From contig NZ_CP108100.1 in the NCBI RefSeq assembly GCF_036195045.1, positions 1,860,001-1,924,000 on the forward strand: a DNA stretch of 64,000 nt, in the 5' to 3' direction. Below, piece after piece: positions 44,305 through 53,314 of this stretch. The notes beneath the pieces were generated by a model, which ran no database searches, had not been told where the DNA came from, and worked only from the letters and a program-made list of their open reading frames with translations. Source of the stretch: Streptomyces sp. NBC_00236 (GTDB lineage Bacteria > Actinomycetota > Actinomycetes > Streptomycetales > Streptomycetaceae). How positions within the stretch are numbered: position 1 is the stretch's first letter; every line of letters begins with the position of its first letter. The translations under genes were made by a program, and so were the position numbers.

Positions 44305-44484
44305 ATGGCCAAGAACAAGAACCGCAAGCAGGGCAGCCAGCAGGACCGCGCGTCCGAGTCGGAGCGCGGTGCGCAGGAGGCACGTTCCACGGCTTTCGAG
44401 TCGCAGAACACGCCCCAGGCGCAGTCCCAGGGCAGCCCTGCCGATGTTGCGCGTAAGCATCAGCGGCGCTTCGGCCACAACTGA
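44305..44484 (+). CDS. 59-aa hydrophilic protein
   Basis: A small ORF starting MAKNKNRKQGSQQDRASESE and ending DVARKHQRRFGHN. AGGAGG six bases before the ATG is the strongest ribosome site in this part of the window, and a strong hairpin follows, so expression is credible. Lys/Gln/Ser-rich and probably disordered; no family recognised. An unusually AT-rich stretch at 44195-44270 may carry its promoter. Confidence 0.82.
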   Translation: MAKNKNRKQGSQQDRASESERGAQEARSTAFESQNTPQAQSQGSPADVARKHQRRFGHN

Positions 44485-44519
44485 CCGGACTTCTCCGGTA
44501 CGGCCACAGGCCGGTAGCC

Positions 44520-44556
44520 GAGAGGGGCGCACCCGCTTGTGCGGGGCGCCCCTCTC
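44520..44556. terminator. Bidirectional terminator between the 59-aa gene and dnaE
   Basis: Stem GAGAGGGGCGC/GCGCCCCTCTC extended by an inner CCCGC/GCGGG with a TTGT loop, between converging genes. Confidence 0.92.
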
Positions 44557-44576
44557 GTGCGTGTGCGTGTGGGGGC

Positions 44577-47500
44577 TCAGCCGGCCAGACAGGACGGGCC
44601 GAGCAGCACCTTCAGGTCACCGAAGAGCGCCGGGTCGGCCTTCACCCGGTGCCGGTCGAGCCGGAGCACCGTGGTCTTGCGGGGGCCCTGGAGCCTGATC
44701 CGCACCTCGGTGTCGCCACGGTGACTGCTGAGCACCTCGCCGAGCCGGCTGACCATGGGCGGGGTGATCTTGACGGTGGGGATGGTCAGGACCACGGGGG
44801 CGTTGGTGCCCGCGTTCGAGATGTCGGGGACCTGCATCTCCATGGCGACGAGGCGGGGCACGTCCTCGCGCTTGTCGAGGCGTCCCTTGACGAAGACGAC
44901 GGTGTCCTCGACGAGCTGGGTGGAGACCAGCTGGTAGGTGGCCGGGAAGAACATGCACTCGATCGAACCGGCCAGGTCCTCGACGGTGGCGATGGCCCAG
45001 GCGTTGCCCTGCTTGGTCATCTTGCGCTGGAGGCCGGAGATGATGCCGCCGATGGTGACGATCGCGCCGTCGCTGTGCTCCCCGCCGGTGAGCTGCGAGA
45101 TCGCCGCGTCGGACTTGTCGCTCAGCACGTGCTCGATGCCGAAGAGCGGGTGGTCGGAGACGTAGAGCCCGAGCATCTCGCGCTCCTGGGCCAGCAGATA
45201 GGACTTCTCCCACTCGATGTCGGAGAACTCCACGTCGAGCCCGAAGCCCGGCTCGTCGCTGTCCTCCTCACCGCCGCCGAAGAGGTCGAACTGCCCCTCG
45301 GCCTCCTTGCGCTTGACCTGCACCACGTTGTCGATCATGGGCTCGTGGTGGGCGACGAGGCCCTTGCGGGTGTGACCCATCTCGTCGAAGGCGCCGGCCT
45401 TGATCAGCGACTCCACGGTCCGCTTGTTGCAGACGACGGCCTCGACCTTGTCGAGGAAGTCGGGGAAGCTGCTGTACTTCCCCTTCGCCTTGCGGCACCG
45501 GATGATCGAGTCGACGACGTTCTGACCGACGTTACGGATGGCCGTCAGCCCGAAGAGGATGACGTCGTCACCCTGTGCGGCGAAGTTCGACTCCGACTCG
45601 TTGACGTTCGGCGGGAGCACCTTGATGCCCATGCGGCGGCACTCGTTGAGGTAGACCGCCGACTTGTCCTTGTCGTCCTTGACCGAGGTGAGCAGCGCCG
45701 CCATGTACTCGGCGGGGTAGTTCGCCTTCAGGTATCCGGTCCAGTAGGTGACCAGGCCGTACGCGGAGGAGTGCGCCTTGTTGAAGGCGTATCCGGCGAA
45801 GGGGACCAGCACGTCCCACAGGGCCTTGATCGCGGCGTCGGAGAAGCCGTTCTTCTTGGCGCCCGCCTCGAACAGGACGAAGTTCTTCGCCAGCTCGTCG
45901 GCCTTCTTCTTGCCCATCACGCGGCGCAGGATGTCGGCCTCGCCGAGCGAGTACCCGGCGACGATCTGGGCGGCCTTCTGCACCTGCTCCTGGTACACGA
46001 TCAGGCCGTAGGTGAGGCCGAGGACCTCCTTGAGCGGCTCCTCCAGCTCCGGGTGGATCGGAGTGATCTCCTGGCGGCCGTTCTTGCGCTCGGCGTAGTT
46101 CGTGTGCGAGTTCATGCCCATCGGGCCCGGCCGGTACAGGGCCGAGACGGCGGAGATGTCCTCGAAGTTGTCGGGCTGCATCTGGCGCAGCAGGGAGCGC
46201 ATCGGCCCGCCGTCGAACTGGAACACGCCGAGCGTGTCACCCCGGCAGAGCAGCTCGTACGTCTTGGGGTCGTCCAGCGGCAGCGCCAGCATCTCCAGGT
46301 CGATGCCCTTGTTGGCCTTCACCATCTTGATGGCGTCGTCCATGATCGTCAGGTTGCGCAGGCCCAGGAAGTCCATCTTGAGCAGGCCGAGCGACTCGCA
46401 CTGGGGGTAGTCCCACTGCGTGATCGTCACGCCGTCGGTGTGCCGCACCCAGATCGGCGCGTGGTCGACGATCGGCTCGCTGGACATGATGACGCCCGCG
46501 GCGTGCACGCCCATCTGCCGGACCAGGCCCTCGACGCCCTTCGCGGTGTCGATGACCTTCCGGACGTCCGGCTCGTTCTCGTACATCCCCCGGATCTCGC
46601 CGGCCTCGCTGTAGCGCGGGTGCTTGGGGTCCGTGATGCCGTTGAGGTCGATGCCCTTGCCGAGGACGTCGGCGGGCATGGCCTTGGTGAGCCGGTCGCC
46701 CATGGCGTACGGGTAGCCGAGGACGCGGGCCGAGTCCTTGATCGCGTTCTTGGCCTTGATCTTGCCGTAGGTGCCGATCATGGCGACCTTGTCGGCGCCG
46801 TACTTCTCGGTGACGTACCTGATCACCTCGACGCGCCTGCGCTCGTCGAAGTCGATGTCGACATCCGGCATGGAGACGCGCTCGGGGTTGAGGAAGCGCT
46901 CGAAGATCAGTCCGTGCTCGATCGGGTCGAGGTCGGTGATGCCCATCGCGTACGAGACGATCGAACCGGCGGCGGAGCCTCGGCCCGGGCCGACCGCGAT
47001 GCCGTTGTTCTTGGCCCACATGATGAAGTCGGCGACGACCAGGAAGTACCCCGGGAACCCCATCTGGATGATGATGTCCATCTCGTACTCGACCTGCTTC
47101 TGCCGGTCCTCGGGGACCCCGCCCGGGAAGCGGCGGTTCATCCCGACCCGGACCTCCTCCTGGAACCAGGTGATCTCCGTGAAGCCGTCCGGGATGTCGA
47201 ACTTCGGCATCAGGTCGCGCTTCTCGAACATCCCCGTGGTGTCGATCTGCTGCGCGACCAGCAGGGTGTTCGCGCAGCCCTCCTGCCAGGCGTCCGAGGA
47301 GTCGACGGCGTACATCTCGTCCGTCGTCTTGAGGTAGTAGCCGGTGCCGTCGAAGCGGAAGCGGTCCGGGTCGGAGAGGTTCTTGCCGGTCTGGATGCAG
47401 AGCAGGGCGTCGTGCGCGGTCGCCTCGCTGGCGTAGGTGTAGTGCGAGTCGTTCGTCACGAGCGGCGGGATGTTCAGCTTCTTGCCGATTTCGAGGAGCC

Positions 47501-48113
47501 CGTCACGGACCCGGCGCTCGATCTCGATGCCGTGGTCCATCAGCTCCAGGAAGTACTTGCCCTCGCCGAAGATGTCCTTGTAGTCGGAGGCCGCCTGGAC
47601 GGCCTCGTCGAACTGTCCGAGCCGCAGCCGGGTCTGCACCTCGCCCGAGGGGCAGCCGGTGGACGCGATCAGTCCCTCGGACCACTGGGAGATGGTCTCC
47701 TTGTCCATGCGCGGCCACTTCTGCAGCCAGCCCTCGGCGTAGGCGTCCGAGGACAGCTTGAAGAGGTTGTGCAGCCCCTTGGCGTTGGACGCCCAGATCG
47801 TCTTGTGGGTGTAACCACCCGAACCGGAGACGTCGTCCCGCTTCTGGTGCGGCTGGCCCCACTGGATCTTCCGCTTGTGCTTGCGCGACTCCGGGGCGAC
47901 GTACGCCTCGATGCCGATGATCGGTGTCACGTTCGCCTTCTTCGCCGAGTGGAAGAAGTCGTACGCCCCGTGCAGGTTGCCGTGGTCCGTCATCGCGATA
48001 TGGGACATGCCCATGTCGTTGCAGGCCTCGAACATGTCCTTGAGCCGCGCGGCACCGTCCAGCAGCGAGTACTGGGTGTGGACGTGAAGGTGCGTGAAAG
48101 GCGGCTTGGTCAC
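44577..48113 (-). CDS. dnaE: DNA polymerase III alpha subunit
   Basis: A 1178-aa replicative polymerase. The N-terminal PHP domain begins HLHVHTQYSLLDGAARL and continues MTDHGNLHGAYDF. The palm carries GPGRGSAAGSIVSYAMG and the catalytic MPDVDIDFDERRR; ALYRPGPMGMNSH follows. GQFDLFGGGEED near residue 905 looks like the beta-clamp-binding peptide, and an OB-fold region (VTIGGIISGLQRKMTKQGN) comes after it. GTG start. This is the DnaE1 size class, the essential replicase of actinobacteria. Confidence 0.97.
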   Translation of the reverse strand: MTKPPFTHLHVHTQYSLLDGAARLKDMFEACNDMGMSHIAMTDHGNLHGAYDFFHSAKKANVTPIIGIEAYVAPESRKHKRKIQWGQPHQKRDDVSGSGGYTHKTIWASNAKGLHNLFKLSSDAYAEGWLQKWPRMDKETISQWSEGLIASTGCPSGEVQTRLRLGQFDEAVQAASDYKDIFGEGKYFLELMDHGIEIERRVRDGLLEIGKKLNIPPLVTNDSHYTYASEATAHDALLCIQTGKNLSDPDRFRFDGTGYYLKTTDEMYAVDSSDAWQEGCANTLLVAQQIDTTGMFEKRDLMPKFDIPDGFTEITWFQEEVRVGMNRRFPGGVPEDRQKQVEYEMDIIIQMGFPGYFLVVADFIMWAKNNGIAVGPGRGSAAGSIVSYAMGITDLDPIEHGLIFERFLNPERVSMPDVDIDFDERRRVEVIRYVTEKYGADKVAMIGTYGKIKAKNAIKDSARVLGYPYAMGDRLTKAMPADVLGKGIDLNGITDPKHPRYSEAGEIRGMYENEPDVRKVIDTAKGVEGLVRQMGVHAAGVIMSSEPIVDHAPIWVRHTDGVTITQWDYPQCESLGLLKMDFLGLRNLTIMDDAIKMVKANKGIDLEMLALPLDDPKTYELLCRGDTLGVFQFDGGPMRSLLRQMQPDNFEDISAVSALYRPGPMGMNSHTNYAERKNGRQEITPIHPELEEPLKEVLGLTYGLIVYQEQVQKAAQIVAGYSLGEADILRRVMGKKKADELAKNFVLFEAGAKKNGFSDAAIKALWDVLVPFAGYAFNKAHSSAYGLVTYWTGYLKANYPAEYMAALLTSVKDDKDKSAVYLNECRRMGIKVLPPNVNESESNFAAQGDDVILFGLTAIRNVGQNVVDSIIRCRKAKGKYSSFPDFLDKVEAVVCNKRTVESLIKAGAFDEMGHTRKGLVAHHEPMIDNVVQVKRKEAEGQFDLFGGGEEDSDEPGFGLDVEFSDIEWEKSYLLAQEREMLGLYVSDHPLFGIEHVLSDKSDAAISQLTGGEHSDGAIVTIGGIISGLQRKMTKQGNAWAIATVEDLAGSIECMFFPATYQLVSTQLVEDTVVFVKGRLDKREDVPRLVAMEMQVPDISNAGTNAPVVLTIPTVKITPPMVSRLGEVLSSHRGDTEVRIRLQGPRKTTVLRLDRHRVKADPALFGDLKVLLGPSCLAG

Positions 48114-48293
48114 GGCGCTGTGCCTCCGGGGGAACTGCGGATGTCGGCTGGGGGGACAGCGTGGAAGTCTACGTCTCCCGGGTCACGAGTGACGGGCACT
48201 CCGCGATACGGTCGCGCGTTGGAAGGGCGAGGACACCCGTCCGTTTTGTCATGTACGTCGTCATGCAGGCCAGGTACCAGGAGGCACCCAGAG

Positions 48294-49619
48294 ATGTCGG
48301 AAACGCAGACCGGCGCAGTGCAGCGCGGGGAGCAGATCCTCGAGGTCTTCGACACCGCTTTCGGTGAGCTGCTGGCCGCCGATCCGGCTGCCTTCCGCGT
48401 GAAGTTCCGCAAGATGGCGGGCTCCGCGTTCGCCTTCTACCGGGGCACGGCCTGTCTCTTCTACAACGACCTGGAGCGGGAGCGGCACGGCGGCCCGTAT
48501 CTCGACGAGCGCACCGGCCGGGTGTGGATCCACGGCGATCTCCACGCGGAGAACTTCGGCACGTACATGGACGCCAACGGGCGCCTGGTCTTCAACGTGA
48601 ACGACTTCGACGAGGCCTATGTCGGCCCGTTCACCTGGGACCTCAAGCGCTTCGCCGCCTCCGTCGCCCTGATCGGTTACGCGAAGGCCCTGGGCGACGA
48701 CCAGATCACCGAGCTCGTCCGGGTCTACGCGGCGGCCTACCGCGAGCGGATCCACGCGCTGGCGACGGGCGCGAAGAACGACGAGGTGCCCCCGTTCACG
48801 CTGGACACCGCCGATGGGCCGCTCCTGGGCGCCCTGCGGGACGCCCGGGCGCTGACCCGGTTCTCGCTGCTGGACTCGATGACGGTGATCCGTGACTTCG
48901 AGCGCCGGTTCGCGGAGGGCGGCGGCTCGATCGACCTCGACGCGGCGACGCGCTACAAGGTCCTCGCCGCGTTCGACGGTTATCTGGAGACGCTGCCGGA
49001 GTCGAGCCTGACCCGTCCGGACTCGTACCGGGTCAAGGACGTCGTCGGCAGGCGCGGGATCGGCATCGGATCGGCCGGGCTGCCCTCGTACAACATCCTT
49101 CTGGAGGGCAACAGCGACGCCCTGGAGAACGATGTCGTGATCTATCTCAAGCAGGCCCAGACGCCCGCCGTCTCCCGGCACATCACGGACGCGGCGGTAC
49201 GGAACTACTTCCAGCACGAGGGGCACCGCACGGTGATCTCGCAGCGCGCGCTCCAGGCGCACGCCGACCCGTGGCTGGGCTGGACCGAGCTGGACGGGGC
49301 CGGTCAGCTGGTCGCCGAGGTCTCGCCGTACGCGGTCGACCTGGACTGGTCCGACATCGACGAGCCCGAGGAGATCGCGGCGGTCGTCGCCGACCTCGGC
49401 CGGGCGACGGCGACGATGCACTCCGCCGCGGACGACGAGAGCGGCCACTCGCTGGTGCCGTTCTCCACCGAGCGAGCGATCGACGCGGCGATCGCGGCGG
49501 ACGAGGAGGGCTTCGGGGACCTGCTGGTGGACTTCGCCCACAGCTACGGGGCCCGGGCGCGCGCGGACCACCAGATCTTCGTGGACCTCTTCCGCAACGG
49601 CCGCATCCCGGGGCTGTAA
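48294..49619 (+). CDS. DUF2252 protein
   Basis: A 441-aa protein of the DUF2252 family, which shares elements of the kinase-like phosphotransferase fold. RVWIHGDLHAENFGTYMDA and FNVNDFDEAYVGPFTWDLKR resemble the catalytic loop and metal-binding loop, and RGIGIGSAGLPSYNILLEG and VVIYLKQAQ are further family segments. GGAGG lies upstream of the ATG. Function is unknown. It is divergent from dnaE, with 180 bases for both promoters. Confidence 0.9.
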   Translation: MSETQTGAVQRGEQILEVFDTAFGELLAADPAAFRVKFRKMAGSAFAFYRGTACLFYNDLERERHGGPYLDERTGRVWIHGDLHAENFGTYMDANGRLVFNVNDFDEAYVGPFTWDLKRFAASVALIGYAKALGDDQITELVRVYAAAYRERIHALATGAKNDEVPPFTLDTADGPLLGALRDARALTRFSLLDSMTVIRDFERRFAEGGGSIDLDAATRYKVLAAFDGYLETLPESSLTRPDSYRVKDVVGRRGIGIGSAGLPSYNILLEGNSDALENDVVIYLKQAQTPAVSRHITDAAVRNYFQHEGHRTVISQRALQAHADPWLGWTELDGAGQLVAEVSPYAVDLDWSDIDEPEEIAAVVADLGRATATMHSAADDESGHSLVPFSTERAIDAAIAADEEGFGDLLVDFAHSYGARARADHQIFVDLFRNGRIPGL

Positions 49620-49666
49620 GTCTTCCCACAGCACAGCGGCCCTTTAGGGGGCACCTACAGGTTCAC

Positions 49667-50416
49667 ATGCGACACTCCCTGACGATGGATATCTCCGGGA
49701 CGCAGCTCAGAGTCGTACGCGCGGCGCTTTTCACAGCGCTCGTCGTGACGCTCTCCGCTGCCTCCCACGTGCTGCTCTCCCGGGTCCCGCTGCCGCTGAC
49801 CCTGGTCGCCGTGCTGGCGGGCGCCGTCTTCGTGATGGCGTACGCGCTGGCCGGGCGGGAGCGTGGCTTCGGGGCCATCGCCGGACTGCTCGTGCCGCTG
49901 GAACTGGCCGCCGACACCGTCTTCACCACCGGCCAGCACCTCTGTTACGGGGCGGCCGGCGGCCCGATCGCCGGACCGCTGCGGTCGGTGGGCGTCGATG
50001 TGCTGTGCGGCGGCGGTGACGTCGGAAGGGGCGCGGCGGGGCTCGGCGGTGTCGGTGAGGTGGGTACCCCGCTGGCCTCGGTGACGGCGGGCGGTCACGG
50101 CGCCGCCTCACTGCTGGCCTCGCCCGGCCCGCTCGTGCCGTGGCTGCTGCTGGCCGCGCACGTGACGGTCGGGCTGCTCGCCGCCGCCTGGCTGCACCGC
50201 GGCGAGCTGGCGCTCGCCGGGCTGCTGGGCGCGTTCGCGCTGCTGGCGTTCCGGCCGCTGCTGATCGCGGTGGCCGTGGCGGGGTCGGTCGGCCGCTCCG
50301 TACTCCTCAAGGTCCGTACCGCCGGGGCCGGCCCGCATCTGCTCGCCCACGCCCGTCTCCTGGTGCACTCCGTGGGACGGAGGGGACCGCCGCGCTCGGC
50401 CTGCGCCACCGCCTGA
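49667..50416 (+). CDS. Polytopic membrane protein
   Basis: A 249-aa protein with five or six helices (about 18-37, 40-59, 66-85, 157-176, 184-204). A glycine-rich loop (GGGDVGRGAAGLGGVGEVG) lies between helices three and four. A second ATG six codons in is an alternative start. I recall similar genes beside DsbA-like genes in Streptomyces but cannot name a family. Probably co-transcribed with the following gene. Confidence 0.7.
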   Translation: MRHSLTMDISGTQLRVVRAALFTALVVTLSAASHVLLSRVPLPLTLVAVLAGAVFVMAYALAGRERGFGAIAGLLVPLELAADTVFTTGQHLCYGAAGGPIAGPLRSVGVDVLCGGGDVGRGAAGLGGVGEVGTPLASVTAGGHGAASLLASPGPLVPWLLLAAHVTVGLLAAAWLHRGELALAGLLGAFALLAFRPLLIAVAVAGSVGRSVLLKVRTAGAGPHLLAHARLLVHSVGRRGPPRSACATA

Positions 50417-50467
50417 GCACGCAAGTCCCTGACGACGTACGACCACGCACCCCACGGAGAACCGATC

Positions 50468-51283
50468 ATGAGCAAGCGCAACAGCCAGGCCAACAAGTCC
50501 GCCGCCCGCGAGCGGCTGCGCGAGGAGCGCGAGCGCCAGGCCAAGAAGGACAGGACCCGCCGCCAGGTCGTCGTCGGCGTCTCCGTCGTCGCCGCCCTCG
50601 CGATCATCGGAGGCGGCGCCTACGGCGTGATGCAGCTGAACAAGCCCGGCCACTGGGACGAGGCCGGTGACGCCAAGAACGTCACCGCGCCCAAGAACAC
50701 CTCGGGCGAGAACGGCACGACCGTGGTGGTCGGCAAGTCCACCGCCAAGAAGACCCTGGAGCTGTACGAGGACTCCCGCTGCCCGATCTGCGCCACCTTC
50801 GAGCAGACGGTCGGCGAGACCGTCCACAAGGACGTCGACGCCGGAAAGTACAAGGTCAAGTACGTCGGCGCCACGTTCATCGACAACAGCGACAACGGCG
50901 AGGGCTCGAAGAACGCGCTGAGCGCCCTGGGCGCCGCGCTGAACGTGAGCCCCGAGGCCTTCCTCGACTACAAGTACGCCCTCTACTCCGCGAAGTACCA
51001 CCCGCAGGAGACGGAGGACAAGTTCAAGGACGACTCGTACCTGATCAAGGTCGCCGACACGGTCGACGCGCTGAAGGACAACGACGCCTTCCAGAAGAAC
51101 GTCAAGGACGGCACGTACGACGCCTGGGCGATGAAGATGTCCGCCGCCTTCGACAAGAGCGGTGTCCAGGGCACGCCCACGCTGAAGATGGACGGCAAGG
51201 CGCTGACCGGCTCGGACAAGCAGAACGCCCCGATGACGGTGGCGGACTTCAACACCGCGATCACCGCCGCGCTGAAGGGCTGA
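50468..51283 (+). CDS. Membrane-anchored DsbA-like thiol:disulfide oxidoreductase
   Basis: A 271-aa protein with a charged cytoplasmic N-terminus (ANKSAARERLREERERQAKK), one helix (about residues 34-55) and an extracytoplasmic DsbA-like domain. The redox motif is CPIC in LYEDSRCPICATFEQTV, and QGTPTLKMDG holds the cis-proline. GGAGAA precedes the ATG. Same architecture as the protein at 11.3 kb. Likely handles disulfides of exported proteins. Confidence 0.87.
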   Translation: MSKRNSQANKSAARERLREERERQAKKDRTRRQVVVGVSVVAALAIIGGGAYGVMQLNKPGHWDEAGDAKNVTAPKNTSGENGTTVVVGKSTAKKTLELYEDSRCPICATFEQTVGETVHKDVDAGKYKVKYVGATFIDNSDNGEGSKNALSALGAALNVSPEAFLDYKYALYSAKYHPQETEDKFKDDSYLIKVADTVDALKDNDAFQKNVKDGTYDAWAMKMSAAFDKSGVQGTPTLKMDGKALTGSDKQNAPMTVADFNTAITAALKG

Positions 51284-51299
51284 TCGGCCCGGTCCCGGA

Positions 51300-51341
51300 C
51301 GAACGGGCAGGTGACCCCTCGGGGGGGCACCTGCCCGTTCG
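51300..51341 (+). terminator. Terminator after the second DsbA-like gene
   Basis: 14-bp perfect stem CGAACGGGCAGGTG/CACCTGCCCGTTCG with a C/G-rich 14-base loop. Confidence 0.92.
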
Positions 51342-51645
51342 CGTGCGCCGAGCCCACCGACCGTCCAGATCCAGCCATCGTCGGCCGTGTTGACGGCGGA
51401 TGACAGCACCGTGTCGGGCGGCGTCCCGGACGGATCCAATGCGGACACACCGGCCATCGGAACGACCCGTTAGATGACGCCCGTCTCCCAAACTCCGGAG
51501 CGGGCAGAAGATTTTCTTCCCGTTGTACCGATTCGCACCGTGAATGATTGGGCCGGATCGATTCTCCCGCGCATATGACATGCCCACGTAATCTCCCGGC
51601 GGCGGGTGAGGAAATCCCTCCCCCACACATCCGCTAGGAGACCCT
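51342..51645 (+). other. Gene-free upstream region of the metalloprotease gene
   Basis: No credible ORF. The second half (51510-51600) is notably AT-rich for this genome and should hold the promoter, but I cannot select a -10/-35 pair with confidence. AGGAG lies five bases before the GTG of the next gene. Confidence 0.5.
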
Positions 51646-52638
51646 GTGCGCACTCTTGCCCGTATATCCCCGCGTATGCGCCACCGTGCGATCGGCACCG
51701 CCGTCCTGGCCGGAACCCTGGCCCTGGCACCTCTCACCGTCTCCTCCGGCGCCACCGCCGCTTCCGGCAAGGCCACTGCGGCCACGTCGGCCGAGGCCTG
51801 CGCCGACACCCCGGCCGACGCCACCGCCCGCCAGTCCCGCCCCTCGGGCCCGCAGCACGCCGCGGACCCCAACGAGCTCACCACCGCCCAGGCCGCGGCC
51901 ATCGACAAGCAGCTGAAGCAGAGAGTCGCCGAGCGCCGGGTGACCGGCTCCACGCTCGCCGCCGGCGCGACCGTCCCGGTCTACTTCCACGTCATCCACT
52001 CCGGCACCACGGGCAAGCTCACCTCGGGCGACATCAGCAGCCAGATGAACGTGCTGAACGCGGCGTACAGCGGCCAGGGCACCGGCAACACCCCCACCGG
52101 CTTCCAGTTCTCCCTGGCGGGCACCGACTACACGGACAACGCCTCCTGGTACAACCTCTCCTCGGGCTCGTCGGCCGAGAAGGCCATGAAGACCGCCCTG
52201 CGCAAGGGCGGCAAGAACGCGCTCAACGTCTACACCGCCAACCTCGGCGGCGGGCTGCTCGGCTGGGCGACCTTCCCGAGCTCCTACAACTCCAGCCCGT
52301 CCATGGACGGCGTGGTGATCCTGGACGCCTCGCTGCCGGGCGGCTCGGCCTCCAACTACGACGAGGGCGACACCGCGACGCACGAGGTCGGCCACTGGAT
52401 GGGGCTCTACCACACGTTCCAGGGCGGCTGTAACGGCAACGGCGACTACGTCTCCGACACCCCCGCGGAGAAGAGCGCCGCGTTCGAGTGCCCGACCGGG
52501 CGCGACACCTGCACCAACAAGACCGGCGTCGACCCGATCCACAACTTCATGGACTACACGTACGACTCCTGCATGTACCAGTTCACCGCGGGCCAGGTGC
52601 AGCGGATGAGCGACAGCTGGACCGCGTACCGCGGCTGA
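51646..52638 (+). CDS. Secreted zinc metalloprotease, M43 (pappalysin-like) family
   Basis: A 330-aa protein with an export signal ending near GATAASG. The metzincin zinc site is [11 protein letters not shown] (residues 246-256) with catalytic Glu247, and [10 protein letters not shown] supplies the Met-turn. Cysteines around the site ([22 protein letters not shown]) suggest disulfides, as in bacterial M43 proteases. [11 protein letters not shown] opens the catalytic domain, preceded by a propeptide-like helical stretch. Likely an extracellular protease. Confidence 0.9.
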   Translation: MRTLARISPRMRHRAIGTAVLAGTLALAPLTVSSGATAASGKATAATSAEACADTPADATARQSRPSGPQHAADPNELTTAQAAAIDKQLKQRVAERRVTGSTLAAGATVPVYFHVIHSGTTGKLTSGDISSQMNVLNAAYSGQGTGNTPTGFQFSLAGTDYTDNASWYNLSSGSSAEKAMKTALRKGGKNALNVYTANLGGGLLGWATFPSSYNSSPSMDGVVILDASLPGGSASNYDEGDTATHEVGHWMGLYHTFQGGCNGNGDYVSDTPAEKSAAFECPTGRDTCTNKTGVDPIHNFMDYTYDSCMYQFTAGQVQRMSDSWTAYRG

Positions 52639-52654
52639 TCCGCTCCGTACCGCC

Positions 52655-52694
52655 CGAAGGGCCCCGCGCACCGTTCCGTGCGCGGGGCCCTTCG
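52655..52694. terminator. Bidirectional terminator after the metalloprotease gene
   Basis: 17-bp perfect stem CGAAGGGCCCCGCGCAC with its complement around CGTTCC, between converging genes. Confidence 0.95.
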
Positions 52695-52699
52695 CGTGC

Positions 52700-53269
52700 T
52701 CACAGCGTGGCGAGGAAGCCGATCGCGACCTTCCACGCCAGCTCGGCCGACGCCTGGTCGAAGTCCGGCAGCTCGGCGTCGGTGAACAGGTGCCCCGCAC
52801 CGGGGTACCGGTAGACCTCGACATCGGCACCGGTCCGCTGCATCTGCAGATACCAGGAGTTCAGCCAGTCGTGCGTCTCGAACGGGTCCGGGTCGGCGAC
52901 GTGCAGCTGGACGGGCAGCTCGTCCACCGAGGCGTTCTCGGCGATGTCCGACGTGCCGTGGAACAGCAGCAGCCCACGCGCCTTCGCGTCCCCGAGTGCC
53001 AACGTCTGGGCGACGGACGCGCCGAGCGAGAAGCCCACATAGACAAGACCGCGGTCGGAGTAGGGAGCCGCGGCCAGCACGGCCCGCTTCAGCAGCTCCT
53101 CCTTGCCCGTCTCCTCCTTGAAGGCGAGCCCCTCCTCGACGGATTCGAAGGTGTGTCCCGCGAAGAGATCGGGCACGTGCACCTCATGCCCGGCGGCGCG
53201 CAACCGGTCGGCAGCCGCGTGCACCGCGGGGCGCAGACCGTACGTCGAGTGGAAAAGCATGATGTTCAT
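52700..53269 (-). CDS. Dienelactone hydrolase family protein
   Basis: A 189-aa alpha/beta hydrolase starting MNIMLFHSTYGLRPAV. VHVPDLFAGHTFESVEEGL and YVGFSLGASVAQTLALG match the dienelactone hydrolase family, but the nucleophile position in VGFSLGAS is Ser rather than the Cys of classical DLH. ADPDPFETHDW gives the acid and YPGAGHLFTD the His. An ATG nine bases upstream is also possible. Substrate unknown; short of the usual DLH length by about 40 residues. Confidence 0.82.
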   Translation of the reverse strand: MNIMLFHSTYGLRPAVHAAADRLRAAGHEVHVPDLFAGHTFESVEEGLAFKEETGKEELLKRAVLAAAPYSDRGLVYVGFSLGASVAQTLALGDAKARGLLLFHGTSDIAENASVDELPVQLHVADPDPFETHDWLNSWYLQMQRTGADVEVYRYPGAGHLFTDAELPDFDQASAELAWKVAIGFLATL

Positions 53270-53314
53270 GAGCCCCATGGTGCCATTCAAGAAGGTCCGG
53301 GCTAAGTCGAGAGC

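Noticed and set aside
44649..48293. Very long open frame antisense to dnaE, joined in frame to the DUF2252 gene
   Set aside because: It is the mirror frame of a conserved polymerase in 70%+ GC DNA. The translation is low-complexity (many Asp/Gly/Val/Arg), and the true start with GGAGG is at 48294.
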